The notes below the pieces were generated by a model that ran no database searches, had not been told where the DNA came from, and worked only from the letters and a program-made list of their open reading frames with translations. Below, in pieces: positions 21,876-34,700 of a stretch of 64,000 nt of DNA. Source of the DNA: Campanula takesimana (Eukaryota; Streptophyta; Magnoliopsida; Asterales; Campanulaceae); contig JAOWBW010000036.1 of NCBI GenBank assembly GCA_026119855.1, positions 806,001 through 870,000 of the forward strand. Reading direction: 5' to 3'. Position 1 is the first letter of the stretch. Every line of letters begins with the position of its first letter. Both the position numbers and the translations under genes were made by a program.

Positions 21876-24800
21876 CCCGGCTTGAACCGCTACCTAAGTT
21901 AGTCAACACAAACCCCCAGGATCAGATGAACGGGTGTCTTGAATCTGATGCCTTTGGATCTAGAGGTCTTTGTTGGTAACAACACGACAAAGGTTCTGAT
22001 AGGTCCTCCATCATAAATTTGACGCATATAGGCCATACGTCCCGATCCTCAACCATGAGTGCTTTTAAGGAATAACCCATTTCCTCTAGTTGCGGCCAAC
22101 AACAACACTTACTTAGCTGGGCCACTCCAAAGATGTACTGCTAGCATCTTGTCTAAAAGACTTGATCCCATTCAAAGTTCTAAAAACTTTTACTAAACTT
22201 GCAGTAATGAGCACCTTCCAGTTTAATCAGGGGACAGACTCAGACATAAAATATGTCAATCTGTTTTGGTGCTCCGATCCACCCCACAGCTTGTTATTAC
22301 CACATTGAACCTTCTTTGTGGGATCTCCACTCAGATAGGTTGGGTTGCTACTGCGTTTGAATCAGTCGGGGTTCAGTCCCTTCCCCAACCTGGATTTATG
22401 AACAAGAACTAATTCAAGTTCTTTTGGTTTAAAGGTTAGTTGTGTTATCTTTGGTACCATCATAATCAACAACTGCCTTTATATAGACACAAGATCCTTT
22501 ATAGATTTTAATCTAAGTTGGATGTGTCACAAATATTGTCTTATTATTTAAGTACTTATAATCTTTAGACATACTGTCAAAAGTTACTAACAGTAGATAT
22601 AGTTGATCATGGCTAAATACAGACATTTTTGTCAATTAATCCATTCAACTTTATCATACTCACACGTACTTATAATAAGTCGCTCAACACAATGAGCCTT
22701 AGTACAATATATTGTTTAACATACCTCCAAATGACGGGCCCATCGACTAAGGTAGCTAAAAACAAATATATTCATTAATGATTGCAAGAACCATTAATCA
22801 TTCCTGCTTTATATTGAGATTAACTCAATATGTAGCACAAGAGAAACGATTCCCTTCAAGTATTTAAAATACTTAATTAAGAGCTCCACCAAGAACTCTA
22901 GTTGGTCAACTAGTGTCTACATAATTTAGTACAAATAGAGACGTCTCTCTAAATAACTAAATCTCTAAGACACATCAAATAACCAGTATCTGAGAATATT
23001 ACAGTTTAGCAAATTCACATCCTTATAGAAAGTTAATAAAAGGAACAAATTATCTTTTTAACGATTCTAATTTTCTCAAGAATACATTTAGTATAATTAA
23101 TTTGAGAAAATGTAGCACCTCAAATGATCGGTTTCAAGCCGAGAATCTCGTTAAAAATTTCATCCTTATATTTCAAATTTACTATTCAAGACTGACATGC
23201 GCCCATTAATTTATCTCGATAAATTTCAACTAAATGAATACAAACCAAATTTACAGCACAGACAAATACGTTTATTAATAATTATTTTGCAGCAGACCAA
23301 CTTTTCAAAATCCATGCATACTAAGCATACAATGAAATAAATAAATTATTTCATCCCATGTATAAGGGTTTGTCAAAGTGTATTAAACGACTTAAACAAA
23401 TTAGAAAATCACAACATTTCACTATGGATTACAAAATCACTTGACTGATCCGTATATATTTACTTATTTTCCATATACAATGAAATAAGATAGCATCCAT
23501 GTAATGGATTTTTAAATCATATACTCAGTCAAATATTAAATTGTAGAAAATAGTGACTTAAGAAAATAGATATAATCTATTTCTTACTATTGCTAAAACC
23601 CTTTCACAACCAACTAGTCTTAAACTTTTTCATGGTTACTTTAAAATCTTAATTAATCATGAAGACTCGCATCAATTCATTCATAGGCAATTAGGAGTGA
23701 GCTAAAATAGTTTCATTACTCATATAGAGACAATGTAAATTATCTAGCTCTTAAAACATCCTTAAACATTAAAGATCACACTTGATAGTAACTTTTAAAG
23801 TAATAACGTTACTTTTCACTATCCTTAGCAATCTTAAGTTTCATGTTTCTCCTACACTCATCTAACTTTCAAAGTTAGAATTACATGAATTTACCCCCAC
23901 ATTTGTTGTCCTTTTCCACACGATTAGTATAAGGATTAAATGTAGGAATGAAGTCTAAATCACTTCTAATTATATGGGATAGACATCTTTATAGAACATA
24001 GCAATGAGAAAAATTCACATGTTAGATTATGTGCCAAAGATTTCACAACAGAAGATCTTAAACACGTTGGCATCACATATCTTAAAAGATTACATGAATA
24101 GTAGTATTTCTTACAATTTTAGCTTTTAGCCTTTTAATGTGAAGTACGTACTTTTGAAAGATACCCCCACATTCTAAAAGATATTTAAGCTAAAATACCA
24201 CCTTATCAAAGTTTGATTGACTATCACTTAAATACTTAAGAGTTACTTTTCCAGAATTAGGTACACTAATTCAAAGTTTATCTCTAAGTATTACTTTGAT
24301 AATTTCAAGCTTAGAGGGCAAACAACTATTATGTCCTTTAAGATGTTAATTTATCTCATGCATTATCCCATAATAACTTAGAGTATTTAGCAAAGTCTTT
24401 CTATGGACTATAATCAGAGCACAGACGAATTAGACTTATTTCGCTTCATAATTCATAAGATCATAACCAAAGTAGTTCCTTACTAGTTTCAAATTTAGCT
24501 TAATAACATAATTTAACCAACTACTTTATCTTTACAATTAAGCAAAGATAAAAGGTCTACGCATAATCAATAAAATTAGTAACGTATTTTAACATGTCTT
24601 TGATCATCACACTATTAATAATCACAAAATTCAGCATAAACAAGGTTAATACATTTTCTCACACGAAAGTGTCCTTTAACCAAGTTACAATTCACCAAAT
24701 GCTACGAACTTGAGACTTTCAATTAATGGCATAATCAAGAATCTATTTTAAATTAACAATCCTTAAAGGAAACATAATTTAAATCATCTTTGATGACCAT

Positions 24801-25833
24801 GCCTAACACAAACAATTCAGTTATCAAATCAAGATAATTAAACTTTATTATTCTTAGATAAACTACCATGTTCAACTATCACATTAATCATAATTTTCAG
24901 ACAAGTACTACAAGTCAATTAAAACTACTACACAACTAGAAAGCAACATTTTAGTTTACACATCTACTCAAAATACTTCCTAATTAAATATGAGTCATTG
25001 TAAGGATATTATAACACGTAAAAATATTGTGATGCATTTAGTACATAATAAGAATATATACTAAAGTGAACTTTAGATCCACACATTCTTATATGAACAC
25101 TAACGCAACACTTTATATTTCTCATTGTTATTAATCTTCCACGTCAAGTTACTAATATGCAAAAGAGTTAGTCAGAAACGAATTTCACTCTTACTTGCAT
25201 ATTAACTAACTACTATTAAAACTCATAACTAATTATAAATTTTGAGACATATATAGTAAAATAAAGTATTCCGCTTTCTCCGTCCCCAAGTATTTTAATT
25301 TACTACTTTATTTATCAATATGATTAACAATAATTGAACAATTTATTCTCTAACAATTTTCTCAATTGTTGTCACGTTGATCATACATTGGTACATTAGA
25401 AAAGGGTACATGAATCACATAGTACAGCTCTAATTTTCCATACTAAAATTATGTCATATGATCAATATTCCAATTGAATGAAACAATCTTAAAAATATGA
25501 CTTTACCGAATTTTCTCAAAAATTGTCTTTTAGTATTTATTAGAGTACAACTAATAATCATGACTTTATGCGCTTCTTTACTTATTGATTTTCTCACATA
25601 ATATGAAACAAACAAGATTTGATAAATAATACTTTTCATATTGACACACTCAATAAAGTACTATTTTCCAATCTTCAAATAGTGACTTAAGCAATAATAT
25701 TTAAAAGACAAGAGAGTAACTAAAAAGCTCATTCAACATTCAACGTTGAAACTTATGCTTTTAATACATCAAATATCTTTTACATTAATCAACAAATATA
25801 AGAAAATAGTTTAATTCAATTTTACGCTCATGA
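21876..25833 (-). repeat. LARD-like internal region, copy 1 (main part)
   Basis: Continues the array internal region after the Athila-like insertion and matches 31774-36715 (copy 2) almost base for base. AT-rich, no coding domains. A 61-codon minus-strand open frame (25454-25639) is present in both copies but lacks any recognisable motif. The remainder of copy 1 is 10459-10529 and 30224-30619. Confidence 0.8.
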
Positions 25834-25842
25834 TCTAAATAA

Positions 25843-26127
25843 GAATGAAATTCCAAAAAATAGGTTTTTTAAAAAATAATTACCAAAACAACAACCCTAA
25901 AAACTTATTTACCAAAATAGCATTTTTTGGTAAAACCGGAAGTGGGAGTGCCGGTTTTAGGGTTGAATCCGGAAGTCCCACTTCCGGTTTTGACCCTTTA
26001 ATTATTTATTTTTTTTTTTTTGCGAAATCTGAGTTTTATTAATTTTTTTTTGAAACCGGAAGTCTCAGTTCCGGTTTTAATTTTTTAATTTTTTTTTTTT
26101 TTTTTCGAAATAACAAAAAACATTAAA
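25843..26127 (+). repeat. MULE left terminal inverted repeat
   Basis: Contains imperfect palindromes of AACCGGAA...TTCCGGTT type (25932-25994, 26052-26080). A third copy lies just inside at 26162-26188. Confidence 0.85.
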
Positions 26128-26655
26128 ACCCCACCCACCGAAAGTTATTTGGCGTTTACTTAAAACCGGAACTGCCAATTCCGGTTTTGGCTTTTTTTTT
26201 TTTTTTTTTTTTTTTAATGTGAAATTTCTGGAAGTGGGAATATATATAACCATTCAACCACGACTTCAGTTTCTATGCTTAAGAGAAAGATAAAGAGAAT
26301 CTGAGAAGAGAAAGAGAGAAGAAATAAAGAGGATTTTTAAGATTTTGGCAAAATCTTAAAAAGGTTAGTTTTTTTTTTTTTTTTTTCGTTTTCTATGTTT
26401 GAAGTAAGATATTTAACTGTTGATTTAAATTTTGTTCATCCTTTTGTTATTATGCAAGTATACATATGTAAATTTAAAATATGCCTTAACAAATTTGTGT
26501 ATGAAATTTGCTTGTTTATGCTCGATGTTCAATTTCTTGTGTTTGTGATTTATAAAAGAGTAGTTCATTTGTTTGTTTATTTTTTAAAACACATGGTGAT
26601 TATAATGTTAAATTAAGGTTTTGACAATTGATTTTTTCAATTCTTAGGAATAAAT
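26128..26655 (+). promoter_or_regulatory. MULE promoter and leader
   Basis: A TATATATAA at 26241-26249 is followed by a purine-rich leader and a probable 5' UTR intron, GT at 26364 and AG at 26646-26647, with the transposase ATG at 26656 right after. T runs at 26190-26215 and 26368-26386. Confidence 0.45.
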
Positions 26656-29266
26656 ATGAATGGACTTCCACTTGTTTTCATGTGCTATTGGGGAGGAGAT
26701 GATGAAAATCCGTTTGAAGGTGAACATTATGAAAAGGGGCCAAACAAACATCTTAAGGCTAAAACTCGTTGGAGGTATAAAAAGTTGATTAAGAGGTTAT
26801 GTAATGCGATTGGTGTAGATCGACATTTTGTTCAATTACAAGTTATTTGTAGATTTCCTCATGTAATTGGTCATGGAGTTGCAAATTACATTCCTTTTAT
26901 CATTGAGGATGATGCATGTATGGACCTCATGTTTGATGTTGCTACTCAGTTTGTTGGGATGTCTAGCTTACAGTTGTATGTTAAGATAAGTTTAGTTGAT
27001 AATGTAAATGTTGATGAAGGAGAGGAAGAGGGGGTGGGAGAGGAAGACTATGGTCATGAGGCAGATAACCTTCAGATGGGTTCTTTAAGCTGCCACCGTG
27101 AGTGGGACTTTGGAGCAAGTTCATCAAGATATGTGGAAGAGGAAGAGGGAGAGGAAGAAGAAGAGGAAGAGAGAGGGGGCGAGGAAGACATAAATGATTT
27201 GTTTAATGAAGAAGAGGAAGATGAAGATTATGAAGAGATGATTGACTCGTACATAAATGAAGGTCATGATTATGGATATGAAGATGAGGATAGTGCTACT
27301 GATGTTAGTGATAACAGGAGTGATGATGGGGTGAGGGAAGATTTGAGAGTGGAATTGGTTCCTTATGTAGAGCAGCAAAATCAATACTATGGTAGAGCAG
27401 AGTATCCTTTTTATCAAGATATTGGGCAAGGATCAGAGATTTATGATGATAACCAAGATAAGTTTGATGTTTGGAATGCAGAAGAGGAAGGATCAGAAAT
27501 TTACAAAGGTCTTCGGTTTGCAAAGAAGTTTGAGGTTCAACAGAAAATGAAGATATTTCATATTACGAAGAATCTGCGGTTCAAGGTAAAAAGAAGCACA
27601 CCCAGCAAGTGGACTATTGAGTGTTGGGCGAAAGATTTCCCATGTAATTTTAATGTGAATGTGAGTTTGAAGAACGGTACGTATTGGGAAGTAACAAAAT
27701 ACATTGGTCCTCATTGTTGCTTGGCTACAGGAATAAACCAAGATCATCCTAACTTAGATGCTAAGTTCATAGGACGAGAGGTTTTGAGTATGGTGAAGGC
27801 TGATCCTGAGTTGAAAATTGGAGTTGTGAGGGCGGAAATGCATGCACGATTTGGGAAGGATATTTCATATAGGAAGGCTTGGTGTGGTAAACAAAAAGGC
27901 ATTGCAGAGGCTTATGGAGACTGGAAAGAATCTTATGGAAAGTTGCCGCGTTTGTTAGGAGCTATCCAAAAGTTTAATCCTGGAACCATTGTGGAGTATT
28001 CGAAACAAACTCGTCCTGGTACTTCATCTACGTTTGACGCTGCGTTCTGGGCATTTGGCCCTTGTCTACATGCATTTTCTTATTGTCGTCCTGTCATTTC
28101 TGTTGATGGCACATTTATGCATGGAAGATATAAAGGGGTTATACTTATTGCCATGGGTGTTGACGCGAATGATAGTTTGCTTCCTCTCGCATTCGCTATT
28201 GTTGAGAAAGAGGACTACCGTAACTGGAATTGGTTTCTAGAGCTTGTTTGCAAACATGTTATCAGGGGTCGTGAATGTTGCTTGATATCGGATCGTCATC
28301 TTGGCATCCTTTCCACCACTGCACAGGATTCTTGGCCACGAACAGTTGTACACAGATGGTGCATGTTGCATATGAGAGCAAATTTTCTACACGGTCGCAA
28401 GGGTGTTGGCTTGAAAGATCTTTTTTGGCGTGCTGTTAGCACCACCCAGGAAAGGAAGATGCAAATGTATCTGAGGCAGATTCATATAATCGACCCTGAG
28501 GCATATAAATGGTGGGAGTTTTTGGATAGAAAAAAATGGACTTTGGCATATGATGGTGGATACAGGTATGGGATTAAGACTACCATTTGTCAGAAGTTTT
28601 TAATGGGGTGATGAAAGGAGCTCGTGGGATGCCTGTTTCAGCAATTGTTGAGACTTCCTTCTATAGGTGTGTGGCATATTTTCAAAGTAGATTGGAGACA
28701 TCAATAAGGGCTATAGGGGGGATATCACTAATGCCACACGAAAATTCAGTCACAGGCTTGATATGAAGTACCGGCACAACGAGAATAAGGCCGGGTATCA
28801 TCATGTTACGAGGTTTAACACTACGTCAGTGGGTATTTTTGAAGTGACAACGAGACATCGGGGTGACAGAGGTGGACACGTTCAAGTTGTGAAATTGGGT
28901 GAACAAAAATGCACTTGTGGAAAATGGGTCCAATTTCATTACCCATGTTCGCATGCTATTGCGTGTTTCAAAGCGCAAAACATCGATAGTGTGGGCTACA
29001 TCTCAGAGTTTTACAACCTTGACTTTTACCACAAGACATGGAGGGGTACTTTTCAACCGATCCATGATGAGGCCTATTGGAACGTGGACGGTTTTGTCCC
29101 CATTTTTACACCGAACGAGGACCATAGACGCGATAGGCAAGGGAGACCCAAGTCAAGGAGATTGAGAAATACTATGGATTGGCAAGTTGCCAAAAAAAAG
29201 AATCGTTGTGGGATTTGCAAGGTTGAAGGTCACACGCGAAGGAAGTGTCCAACTCGTAGGGCTTAG
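26656..29266 (+). pseudogene. MuDR-type MULE transposase, two frame breaks
   Basis: The main frame (26656-28611, 651 codons) has an N-terminal region, a very acidic linker (about residues 120-215), a MuDR-type DNA-binding region (about 285-420) and the DDE catalytic region with Asp484 (SVDGTF) and Asp546 (ISDRHLG). The frame is lost near 28590; the following segment reads in a second frame and shifts again near 28715. The C-terminal part (28763-29266) carries a SWIM zinc finger (CTCGKW...CSHA) and a terminal CCHC knuckle (CGICKVEGHTRRKC). It would cut and join the element ends. Two small introns instead of frameshifts are not excluded but good splice sites are not evident. Confidence 0.88.
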
Positions 29267-29350
29267 AATCAAGTCGTTTTTTCATCTTTCGTTTTGAAAT
29301 TTCTGTAATATTTTAGAATTTTATGTATTGTGGTTTTATGTCGGATTTGC

Positions 29351-29829
29351 TATGTGACCGGGATGTGGTCACTGAATATTTGGACTTATGTAATATTAAC
29401 TATGTGACCGGGATGTGGTCACTGAATATTTTGACTTATGTAATATTTACTATGTGACTGGGATGTGGTCACTGAATAATTGGATTTATGTATTATATAT
29501 TTCCTATGTGACCGGAATGTGGTCACTGAATAATTGGATTTATATATTATTTATTTCCTATGTGACCGGGATGTGGTCACTAAGTGTTTGAATGTATTAA
29601 TGTTGGATTTGTGGAGAAGTTTATTCTATCCTATAAAATCAACGTTTTCCAATGCCAGATATTCAGTTCCGGATTCAAGCAAAAAAAAAAAAAAATTCCC
29701 AGATTTCGCAAAAATAAAAAAACAAAAGGTCAAATAAAACCACAATACATAAAATTCTAAAATATTACAGAAATTTGTGAACAAGTTTATTTATTTATTT
29801 ATTTCCTATGTGACCGGAATGTGGTCACT
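29351..29829 (+). repeat. Tandem GTGACC...GGTCAC repeats in the MULE 3' region
   Basis: Five units begin TATGTGACCGGGATGTGGTC at 29351, 29401, 29451, 29505 and 29559 (50, 50, 54, 54 bp apart), and a sixth lies at 29807. Each has 6-bp inverted arms GTGACC/GGTCAC around 7 nt. Around them, 29299-29340 is repeated in inverse at about 29733-29775. Confidence 0.75.
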
Positions 29830-29928
29830 AAATAAAACCACAATACATAAAATTCTAAGAAAATAATAATCATTTATTTCTTCTTTTTTTTTTTCCCCTA
29901 TGCCTTCTCCCTTTCCTATGTAAACAAG

Positions 29929-30214
29929 TTTAATGTTTTTTGTTATTTCGAAAAAAAAAAAAAAAAAATTAAAAAATTAAAACCGGAACTGAGACTTCCG
30001 GTTTCAAAAAAAAATTAATAAAACTCAGATTTCGCAAAAAAAAAAATAATAATAATTAAAGGGTCAAAACCGGAAGTGGGACTTCCGGATTCAACCCTAA
30101 AACCGGCACTCCCACTTCCGGTTTTACCAAAAAATGCTATTTTGGTAAATAAGTTTTTAGGGTTGTTGTTTTGGTAATTATTTTTTAAAAAACCTATTTT
30201 TTGGAATTTCATTC
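29929..30214 (-). repeat. MULE right terminal inverted repeat
   Basis: Inverse of 25843-26127 with few differences; ends GGAATTTCATTC before the target duplication. Confidence 0.85.
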
Positions 30215-30619
30215 TCTAAATAACTCAAAAATTCGATTTTCACTTCACATGAAAATCCATGAGATCTATAGATCATATCCAAAATTAGTAAGATACAAAG
30301 TCTCTAGGACCTTTACTACTAATTTAACACAACAACGCAAAATTAAATCATAGAGAACTATTTTCATATTTTCTTCGATTAATCTAATTATTTGCTTGCA
30401 CTATTTTTCACCGTTTCATGATACATAGAATCATCAATAACAAGCACATGAAAATTATCAGTCAATCATAATCATTCAAATTAATATGTTTACACAAACA
30501 ACTAAATTACTTGTTCAAAGATTTCATCTTTCAAGTAAACAATGATTATATGGACAAATAAAGAACGTACCAAATATACAACAATTAACAAGAATACATG
30601 ATAATAATTTCTCTTAGAC

Positions 30620-31703
30620 TGTTGGAATATAAATTACGCAACAAGTAGATTAAACAAACAATCAACGGGGCAATCATGCATTCAAACAGTGTAATCGCAG
30701 TACAACCAACAATTAAAGTAACACGCAACAAAGCATACTATAACAACACGAAAATTAAAGAGCAAGTTAGAAACTTATCGGGGTAGATCGAGTCGCCTTA
30801 AGAAGACTTCCCTAAGAGAAATTATTGCCTCCTACTCGTGCGATTTCGGATACAGACAAATTCCTCCGAGGATAAAACGATCTCAGAATTTGAGTCAAGA
30901 ACGATGCACACAGACTCAAATCTAACTGCGGCTCTATCTCATTCACCTGAGTCTCTCGTGATTTCACCATGGATTAAGGATTCAACATCAAGTATATGAA
31001 TCAACTGTAAAGACAAGCAAAGAGAAAACAGAGCTCGGAATAGGAGAGAACAACACATGAGACTAACGACACAGTGAGTGTACCAAGTACTGCTTACTGC
31101 GCTGTCAACCAACGGTATATCCTTTTCCTCTTTCTGCCTTTCATCTTATACGGACCAGTATTTGATTCCTTAATTGTTTTGTCCACTTACATTGGATTAG
31201 AACTCTTAATCCTAGTTAAACTAGGTTAACCCATTTATCCTTTCTTTGTACTTAGTATATAAAGTGGACATAGACTTGTACTAGTATGGAAACTCTTGAA
31301 ACTTAGCACATGACCAACAACTTTCGGTCAACCATGGGCTATGTATAAGCTCTTGACTTAGTTATATTAATTATCCAAGTCAAACTTAACTCCTTAAAGT
31401 CCATCCCAATTAAAGGACTATTTACTTTACTTAAGTTACATGTAATTATTAAACTAACTTAAACTCTTAAACATACAAATAAACTTATTTAATCATAAAG
31501 ATAATTATAATAAATATATACTTCCATTAAATTATATTATATAATCTAAAATAACATATCAAAGTATAGATTATCCCAATTATCTTTAATAAGTAAGTTT
31601 ATCACGTATACGTCTTTGAGCTATGGATTTCTACCATTAAATGGCTTTAATCCCAGTTTAATATTACAACTTTAACCCATATCAAAGACGTAAGTTTCCA
31701 ATA
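30620..31703 (-). repeat. LARD-like LTR 2, shared middle LTR (1084 bp)
   Basis: Same as LTR 1 apart from scattered changes; its right end is CCAATA instead of CCAACA. Confidence 0.9.
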
Positions 31704-34700
31704 ATCCCTCACAAATCCATAGTCAAAAGACGAGTAAAGACTATCCATGTCATGCTTTCAGCAGAACGGTACGTCCCGGCTTGAACCGCTACCTAAGTTA
31801 GTCAATGCAAACCCCCAGGATCAGATGAACGGGTGTCTTGAATATGATGCCTTTGGATGTAGAGGTCTTTGTTGGTAACAAACCGACAAAGGTTCTGATA
31901 GGTCCTCCATCATAAATTTGACGCATATAGGCCATACGTCCCGATCCTCAATCATGAGTGCTTTTAAGGAATAACCCATTTCCTCTAGTTGCGGCCAACA
32001 ACAACACTCACTTAGCTGGGCCTCTCCAAAGATGTACTGCTAGCATCTTGTCTAAAAGACTTGATCCCATTCAAAGTTCTAAAAACTTTTACTAAACTTG
32101 CAGTAATGAGCACCTTCCAGTTTAATCAGGGGACAGACTCAGACATAAAATATGTTAATCTGTTTTGGTGCTCCGATCCACCCCACAGCTTGTTATTACC
32201 ACATTGAACCTTCTTTGTGGGATCTCCACTCAGATAGGTTGGGTTGCTACTGCGTTTGAATCAGTCGCGGTTCAGTCCCTTCCCCAACCTGGATTTATGA
32301 ACAAGAAATAATTCAAGTTCTTTTGGTTTAAAGGTTAGTTGTGTTATCATTGGTACTATCATAATCAACAACTGCCTTTACACAGACACAAGATCCTTTA
32401 TAGATTTTAATCTAAGTTGGATGTGTCACAAATATTGTCTTATTATTTAATTACTTATAATCTTTAGACATACTGTCAAAAGTTACTAACAGTAGATATA
32501 GTTGATCATGGCTAAATACAGACATTTTTGTCAATTAGTCCATTCAACTTTATCATACTCACACGTACTTATAATAAGTCACTCAACACAATGAGCCTTA
32601 GTACAATATATTGTTTAACATACCTCCAAACGACGGGCCCATCGACTAAGGTAGCTAAAAACAAATATATTCATTAATGATTGCAAGAACCATTAATCAT
32701 TCCTGCTTTATATTGAGATTAACTCAATATGTAGCACAAGAGAAACGATTCCCTTCAAGTATTTAAAATACTTAATTAAGAGCTCCACCAAGAACTCTAG
32801 TTGGTCAACTAGTGTCTACATAATTTAGTACAAATAGAGACGTCTCTCTAAATAACTAAATCTCTAAGACATATCAAATAACCAGTATCTGAGAATATTA
32901 CAGTTTAGCAAATTCACATCCTTATAGAAAGTTAATAAAAGGAACAAATTATCTTTTTAACGATTCTAATTTTCTCAAGAATACATTTAGTATAATTAAT
33001 TTGAGAAAATGTAGCACCTCAAATGATCGGTTTGAAGCCGAGAATCTCGTTAAAAATTTCATCCTTATATTTCAAACTTACTATTCAAGACTGACATGCG
33101 CCCATTAATTTATCTCGATAAATTTCAACTAAATGAATACAAACCAAATTTACAGCACAGACAAATACGTTTATTAATAATTATTTTGCAGCAGACCAAC
33201 TTTTCAAAATTCATGCATACTAAGCATACAATGAAATAAATAAATTATTTCATCCCATGAATAAGGGTTTGTCAAAGTGTATTAGACGACTTAAACAAAT
33301 TAGAAAATCACAACATTTCACTATGGATTACAAAATCACTTGACTGATCCGTATATATTTACTTATTTTCCATATACAATGAAATAAGATAGCATCCATG
33401 TAATGGATTTTTAAATCATATACTCAGTCAAATATTAAATTGTAGAAAATAGTGACTTAAGAAAATAGATATAATCTATTTCTTACTATTGCTAAAACCC
33501 TTTCACAACCAAACTAGTCTTAAACTTTTTCATGGTTACTTTAAAATCTTAATTAATCATGAAGACTCGCATCAATTCATTCATAGGCAATTAGGAGTGA
33601 GCTAAAATAGTTTCATTACTCATATAGAGACAATGTAAATTATCTAGCTCTTAAAACATCCTTAAACATTAAAGATCACACTTGATAGTAACTTTTAAAC
33701 TAATAACGTTACTTTTCACTATCCTTAGCAATCTTAAGTTTCATGTTTCTCCTAAACTCATCTAACTTTCAAAGTTAGAATTACATGAATTTACCCCCAC
33801 CTTTGTTGTCCTTTTCCATACGATTAGTATAAGGATTAAATGTAGGAATGAAGTCTAAATCACTTCTAATTATATGGGATAGATATCTTTATAGAACATA
33901 GCAATGAGAAAAATTCACATGTTAGATTATGTGCCAAAGATTTCACAACAGAAGATCTTAAACACGTTGGCATCACATATCTTAAAAGATTACATGAATA
34001 GTAGTATTTCTTACAATTTTAGCTTTTAGCCTTTTAATGTGAAGTACGTACTTTTGAAAGATACCCCCACATTCTAAAAGATATTTAAGCTAAAATACCA
34101 CCTTATCAAAGTTTGATTGACTATCACATAAATACTTAAGAGTTACTTTTCCAGAATTAGGTACACTAATTCAAAGTTTATCTCTAAGTATTACTTTGAT
34201 AATTTCAAGCTTAGAGGGCAAACAACTATTATGTCCTTTAAGATGTTAATTTATCTCATGCATTATCCCATAATAACTTAGAGTATTTAGCAAAGTCTTT
34301 CTATGGACTGTAAACAGAGCACAGACGAATTAGACTTATTTCGCTTCATAATTCATAAGATCATAACCAAAGTAGTTCCTTACTAGTTTCAAATTTAGCT
34401 TAATAACAGAATTTAACCAACTACTTTATCTATACAATTAAGCAAAGATAAAAGGTCTACGTATAATCAATAAAATTAATAACGTATTTTAACATGTCTT
34501 TGATCATCACACTATTAATAATCACAAAATTCAGCATAAACAAGGTTAATACATTTTCTCACACGAAAGTGTCCTTTAACCAAGTTACAATTCACCAAAT
34601 GCTACGAACTTGAGACTTTCAATTAATGGCATAATCAAGAATCTATTTTAAATTAACAATCCTTAAAGGAAACATAATTTAAATCATCTTTGATGACCAT

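Larger units (their letters stand above)
25843..30214 (+). mobile_element. MULE DNA transposon with 285-bp inverted repeats
   Basis: The termini are GAATGAAATTCC and its exact complement, with a 9-bp duplication TCTAAATAA at 25834-25842 and 30215-30223. Terminal inverted repeats run 25843-26127 and 29929-30214. It encodes a MuDR-type transposase, now with frame breaks. Its absence from internal copy 2 gives the empty site (near 36712). The right flank keeps about 35 bp missing from copy 2. Confidence 0.93.

Noticed and set aside
29351..29600. CRISPR-like regular repeats
   Set aside because: Units are 50-54 bp in direct tandem without distinct unique spacers, and this is plant DNA inside a transposon.
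25845..30212. Two identical small proteins at 25845-26042 and 30015-30212
   Set aside because: They are open frames across the MULE terminal inverted repeats, not genes.
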